The notes below the pieces were generated by a model that was not told the DNA's origin, did not search any database, and saw only the letters and a list, made by a program, of their open reading frames with translations. Below are positions 4,399 through 7,245 of a DNA stretch of 7,245 bases, piece after piece. The translations under genes were made by a program, and so were the position numbers. The DNA is taken from assembly GCA_947447815.1 (NCBI GenBank), contig CANFLJ010000098.1:1-7245 (forward strand), in the 5' to 3' direction. Origin of the DNA: Chitinophagaceae bacterium (lineage in GTDB: Bacteria; Bacteroidota; Bacteroidia; Chitinophagales; Chitinophagaceae). The first letter of the stretch is position 1. Each line of letters begins with the position of its first letter.

Positions 4399-6315
4399 AT
4401 GAGCAATGGAATTCTCAGTTTCTGGTGGATTGGCCTTTTAATTCTTTGTATTATTCTATACAAGTACATCCTAAGATTTTTATTTGGAATGGTTATCGTT
4501 CCGGAAGACCGTATTGGTCTTGTTACCAAAAAGTTCGTGTTGATTGGCACCGACAAAGAGCTACCCGATGGCCGTATTATTGCTACTAAGGGTGAAGCAG
4601 GTTTTCAGGCCAAAGCCTTAGCACCAGGATTATATTTTGGTATGTGGTTCTGGCAGTATGATGTAACCATGGAAAAATTTACCATTATACCAGAAGGTCA
4701 GATAGGACTGGTACTGGCAAGAGATGGAGCATCAATCCCTACCGGAAATATACTGGGACAAAAAGTAGATAGCGACAACTTTCAGGATGCCGAAAAGTTT
4801 CTATCCAATGGTGGTCAGCGTGGTAGACAAGCTGCCTATATTACTGCAGGTTCTTACCGTATCAACACAATGCTGTTTCAGATATCGGTAACCGATATGG
4901 TGAGGATACAGGAAAGCATGGTAGGCATTGTAACTACATTGGATGGTCAGCCAATTGAAGCTGGTCAGATTGCTGGTAAACTGGTAGAATCGCATAATAA
5001 CTTTCAGGACTTCGATCGCTTTATAAAAGAAGGTGGTAACAGAGGTCTGCAACCACAGGTAATACTGGCGGGTTCTTACAACCTGAATCCTTGGGCGGTT
5101 CAAATGGAAGAAATTCCTATGACAGAGATATCCATAGGTTATGTAGGTGTGGTAATATCTTTTATAGGCATGGAAGGTCATGATCTTACTGGATCGGAAT
5201 TTAAACATGGCAATATTGTAGAGAAAGGATACAAAGGCGTTTGGATGGAACCATTGGGCCCTGGTAAATATCCTATTAATAAATACATCATGAAGGTAGA
5301 ACTGGTGCCTACTACCAACCTTGTTCTTAACTGGGCAAGTGCAAGAAGTGAAGCGCATAATCTGGACAAAAACCTTTCTACCATTACCGTTCGTTCCAAA
5401 GATGGTTTCCCTTTTAATCTGGATGTGGCGCAGATTATTCATGTGCCTACTACCGAAGCACCAAAAGTTATTGCACGCTTTGGTAATATGGTCAACCTCG
5501 TATCACAGGTGTTGGAACCAACCATTGGTAACTACTTTAGAAACTCGGCACAGGATAGCGATGTAATTGCGTTTTTAAGTACCAGAAAAGAACGTCAGGA
5601 ATCGGCTAAAGAACATATTAAAAAAGTACTGGACGAATACAATGTGAATGCAGTAGATACCTTAATTGGGGATATAGTTCCGCCAGAATCTCTGATGAAA
5701 ACATTGACTGACAGAAAGATTGCTGAAGAACAAAAAATCACTTACGATACCCAGAAAAAGGCACAGGAAACTCGTCAGGGAATGGAAAAAGAAACTGCCA
5801 TTGCCGATATGCAGAAAGACATTGTAAAAGCACAGCAAAGTGTAGAAATTGCTGAGCGTACTGCGAGTGCTACTGTAAAGAAATCGGAGGGTGATGCTGC
5901 AGGAGTAAAACTTGCTGTAGGTGCGGAAGCAGAAGCCACCAAGATGCGTGCATTTGCCGAAGCAGAAGCTACCAAAGCAAGAGCAGTAGCGGAATCAGAA
6001 GCCATTAAGCTAAGAGCAGGAGCACAAGCCGAACAGATTTCTTTGACGGGTAATGCAGAAGCAGAAAAGATATTAGCAATAGGTAAATCGACAGCGGAAG
6101 CATACGAATTGGCTGTAAACGCATTAGGAGGCGAAAACTTTACCCGCTATAAAATTACCGAAGAACTATCTAAAGGAAACATTAAACTGATACCTGATAT
6201 ATTGATTGGTGGTGGAAATGGAAACGGCTCTGCCATGGACGGTTTACTGGGGTTAAAGCTGATGGAAATGATGGATCCTAAAAAGAAAGAAGAAGTTCAG
6301 AACAAAGCTGAGTAA
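4399..6315 (+). CDS. Flotillin-like SPFH/band 7 membrane protein with N-terminal repeat region
   Basis: This 638-residue protein should be a membrane-bound scaffold of the flotillin type, forming oligomers that organise membrane microdomains. Residues 5-30 are an N-terminal membrane helix. Residues 33-302 form four successive units of about 60-75 residues, each of the form (I/V)PE-x-x-IG-x-V ... G-x-I ... PG/AGxY. Units 2 and 3 are clearest: NFQD...GG-x-RG...AGSY at 127-156 and 201-230 is identical at 16 of 30 positions. Residues 303-435 are the SPFH domain (ITVRSKDGFPFNLDV, VIARFGN, and IGDIVPPESL). Residues 436-575 are a coiled coil with the EAEA-rich repeats typical of flotillins. A Gly/Asn linker and a charged tail follow. 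It is longer than ordinary bacterial flotillins because of the repeat region. No NfeD-type partner is adjacent. Its GC content is visibly higher than that of the surrounding DNA, consistent with a core gene. The start at 4399 keeps the membrane helix. Confidence 0.93.
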   Translation: MSNGILSFWWIGLLILCIILYKYILRFLFGMVIVPEDRIGLVTKKFVLIGTDKELPDGRIIATKGEAGFQAKALAPGLYFGMWFWQYDVTMEKFTIIPEGQIGLVLARDGASIPTGNILGQKVDSDNFQDAEKFLSNGGQRGRQAAYITAGSYRINTMLFQISVTDMVRIQESMVGIVTTLDGQPIEAGQIAGKLVESHNNFQDFDRFIKEGGNRGLQPQVILAGSYNLNPWAVQMEEIPMTEISIGYVGVVISFIGMEGHDLTGSEFKHGNIVEKGYKGVWMEPLGPGKYPINKYIMKVELVPTTNLVLNWASARSEAHNLDKNLSTITVRSKDGFPFNLDVAQIIHVPTTEAPKVIARFGNMVNLVSQVLEPTIGNYFRNSAQDSDVIAFLSTRKERQESAKEHIKKVLDEYNVNAVDTLIGDIVPPESLMKTLTDRKIAEEQKITYDTQKKAQETRQGMEKETAIADMQKDIVKAQQSVEIAERTASATVKKSEGDAAGVKLAVGAEAEATKMRAFAEAEATKARAVAESEAIKLRAGAQAEQISLTGNAEAEKILAIGKSTAEAYELAVNALGGENFTRYKITEELSKGNIKLIPDILIGGGNGNGSAMDGLLGLKLMEMMDPKKKEEVQNKAE

Positions 6316-6333
6316 GCTTTTTTATTAAAGCTT
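6314..6333. other. Small hairpin overlapping the flotillin stop codon
   Basis: AAGCTTT (6314-6320) and AAAGCTT (6327-6333) form a perfect 7-bp stem with a TTTATT loop; the stem begins in the TAA stop. With no T-run after it, it may protect the mRNA end or act as a minor companion to the strong terminator that follows immediately. Confidence 0.35.
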
Positions 6334-6335
6334 TA

Positions 6336-6383
6336 AACTAAAAGAGCAGGTTGAATCTTAGATTTCAACCTGCTCTTTTAGTT
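6336..6383. terminator. Bidirectional intrinsic terminator with perfect 20-bp arms
   Basis: The arms at 6336-6355 and 6364-6383 are perfectly complementary over 20 bp around an 8-nt loop. The core is AGAGCAGGTTGAA paired with TTCAACCTGCTCT, flanked by A-tracts on the left and T-tracts on the right, so the U-run is supplied in both directions. It sits 20 bp after the flotillin stop and about 80 bp after the stop of the convergent Sel1-repeat gene, and can end both transcripts. Confidence 0.9.
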
Positions 6384-6465
6384 ATAGTTATTATTATTCT
6401 ATATAACTAAAATGATTTTATTAGTTATATCATTAAAATAAAACACTATTGCACCAATTGAACTT

Positions 6466-7074
6466 TTATTTTATAACCGGTGTAGAATCGGCAATATTTT
6501 TCTTAACACGAGCAATATCCTCATCACAATAGACATTACCCTGTGCTTTTGCTCTTAAGTACCATTCCAAGGCTTTTACATTATCCTTTACAACAAACAT
6601 ACCATTTTCGTAAAAGGTACCTATATTTTTAGTGGCATCTACATTTCCTCCAGGTTTACCATTGTAAGACGCCTTCATATAAAAATTAAATGCAGCTTGT
6701 AAATTTACTTCTACTCCCTCTCCTACCTGTTGCAATAAACCTAATCGGAATAAACAATTAAACTTATCTGGACTAGGTTTTAAGGAAAAGCTTCCTCTTT
6801 CCCAATAGTATCTGGCATCATTAAAATTACTTTTTTTATATGAATCCCAACCTAAATTATAATAAATAGTGGCACTATCTTCCTTAATATTTACTCTAGG
6901 TAAGGTTGCTCTTTTATGTTTTATCTGAGCATTCAATGTAGTAGAAAAGCCAAGCGCATTTTTTATGGGCATGCCCGATAAACCCAGGATTAACGAATAC
7001 ATTAAATTAAAGCAAATACCAACTATAAATACCTTGGTAATAAAAGATTTAAGCATATCATTTTCTTTTTTCAT
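6466..7074 (-). CDS. Secreted or membrane-anchored Sel1/TPR-repeat protein
   Basis: This 202-residue protein has an N-terminal hydrophobic segment (about residues 11-33) after a basic start (MKKENDMLKS), which fits a signal peptide or membrane anchor and places the rest outside the cytoplasmic membrane. A TPR-like helix pair follows (about 69-98, YYNLGWDSYKKSNFNDARYYWERG), then two Sel1-like repeats: 105-141 (LFRLGLLQQVGEGVEVNLQAAFNFYMKAS) and 145-181 (IGTFYENGMFVVKDNVKALEWYLRAKAQGN). These alpha-solenoids bind partner proteins and have no enzymatic activity of their own; the partner is unknown. The frame stays open to an ATG at 7128, but that codon lies inside the predicted -7 promoter box, so the start is set at 7074. 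An ATG at 7056 is the main alternative. The gene is convergent with the flotillin gene, and a functional link is not shown. Confidence 0.85.
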   Translation of the reverse strand: MKKENDMLKSFITKVFIVGICFNLMYSLILGLSGMPIKNALGFSTTLNAQIKHKRATLPRVNIKEDSATIYYNLGWDSYKKSNFNDARYYWERGSFSLKPSPDKFNCLFRLGLLQQVGEGVEVNLQAAFNFYMKASYNGKPGGNVDATKNIGTFYENGMFVVKDNVKALEWYLRAKAQGNVYCDEDIARVKKNIADSTPVIK

Positions 7075-7121
7075 TAAACAAATACGAATTATTGAAATAT
7101 TTATTGTCTGTTCAATAAAAG

Positions 7122-7151
7122 CAAACATAAAAATAATATTAGAATATCAAA
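7122..7151 (-). promoter_or_regulatory. Promoter of the Sel1-repeat gene
   Basis: On the minus strand TTTG (7151-7148), an 18-bp spacer and TATGTTTG (7129-7122) match the Bacteroidota promoter consensus in both boxes. Transcription would start near 7115, about 40 nt before the chosen start at 7074. This rules out the longest reading, from 7128. The -33 box overlaps the 7136-7172 palindrome. Confidence 0.7.
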
Positions 7152-7172
7152 ATAAAATTGATATTCTAATAT
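7136..7172. repeat. Perfect 15-bp inverted repeat over the Sel1-gene promoter
   Basis: ATATTAGAATATCAA (7136-7150) and TTGATATTCTAATAT (7158-7172) are exact reverse complements separated by a 7-nt loop. The outer ATATTAGA/TCTAATAT parts and the AAAATAAA centre resemble the 4064-4114 inverted repeat. The left arm covers the spacer and the -33 region of the minus-strand promoter, so it could serve as an operator. It could equally be a repeat-family member that happens to lie there. Confidence 0.7.
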
Positions 7173-7245
7173 AGATTCATATTTTATTACAATTTTGATT
7201 AACACAAGTAATGTTTATTACAATTAATTTCAGAACTAAATAAAA

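Noticed and set aside
4801..5442. A 213-codon minus-strand open frame opposite the flotillin N-terminal repeats
   Set aside because: Its residue composition is unlike a folded protein (many Tyr, His and Arg without pattern), and the plus strand carries clear protein-level repeat and domain conservation.
5775..6005. A minus-strand open frame inside the flotillin gene encoding an Ala/Ser-rich peptide
   Set aside because: It is the antisense reading of the GCA/GAA-rich coiled-coil repeats, a common shadow of flotillin genes.

Overview
The window is AT-rich DNA that most likely comes from a member of the Bacteroidota. The clearest evidence is a set of promoter-like sites of that phylum's sigma-A type (TTTG about 19 bp before TAnnTTTG) at sensible distances from several genes, with no purine-rich Shine-Dalgarno sites standing out. 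Genus cannot be decided from the sequence. There are six credible genes, one cut by the left edge, separated by unusually long intergenic stretches.

Left part (1-3160) looks like accessory DNA. It holds the N-terminal end of a retropepsin-like aspartic protease (minus), a two-gene minus-strand operon of a DUF2975 membrane protein and a YozG-type HTH regulator with a near-consensus promoter, and an unrecognised 390-residue soluble protein (plus). The gaps around these genes carry copies of one degenerate interspersed repeat of about 90-135 bp, all in the same orientation. Copies lie at 357-461, 1368-1501 and 2931-3035, with a decayed remnant at 3087-3159. They bracket the DUF2975/HTH operon and the 390-residue gene like cassette borders.

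Middle part (3160-3950): a small protein of 161 residues, resembling an uncharacterised Bacteroidota family, stands alone with its own intrinsic terminator. A perfect 17-bp palindrome touches its start codon.

Right part (3950-7245): an AT-rich, palindrome-filled gap of about 450 bp leads into a 638-residue flotillin/SPFH membrane-scaffold protein with four tandem N-terminal repeats before the SPFH domain. It converges on a minus-strand secreted or membrane-anchored Sel1/TPR-repeat protein, and the two share a strong bidirectional terminator with perfect 20-bp arms. An ATATTAGA/TCTAATAT palindrome occurs on both sides of this gene pair; the right-hand copy overlaps the promoter of the Sel1 gene.

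No tRNA, rRNA, CRISPR array or transposase gene was seen. The genes do not form an obvious single pathway. The parts least explained by known biology are the shared intergenic repeat family, the TATTAGA palindromes, the 390-residue protein and the repeated N-terminal region of the flotillin.
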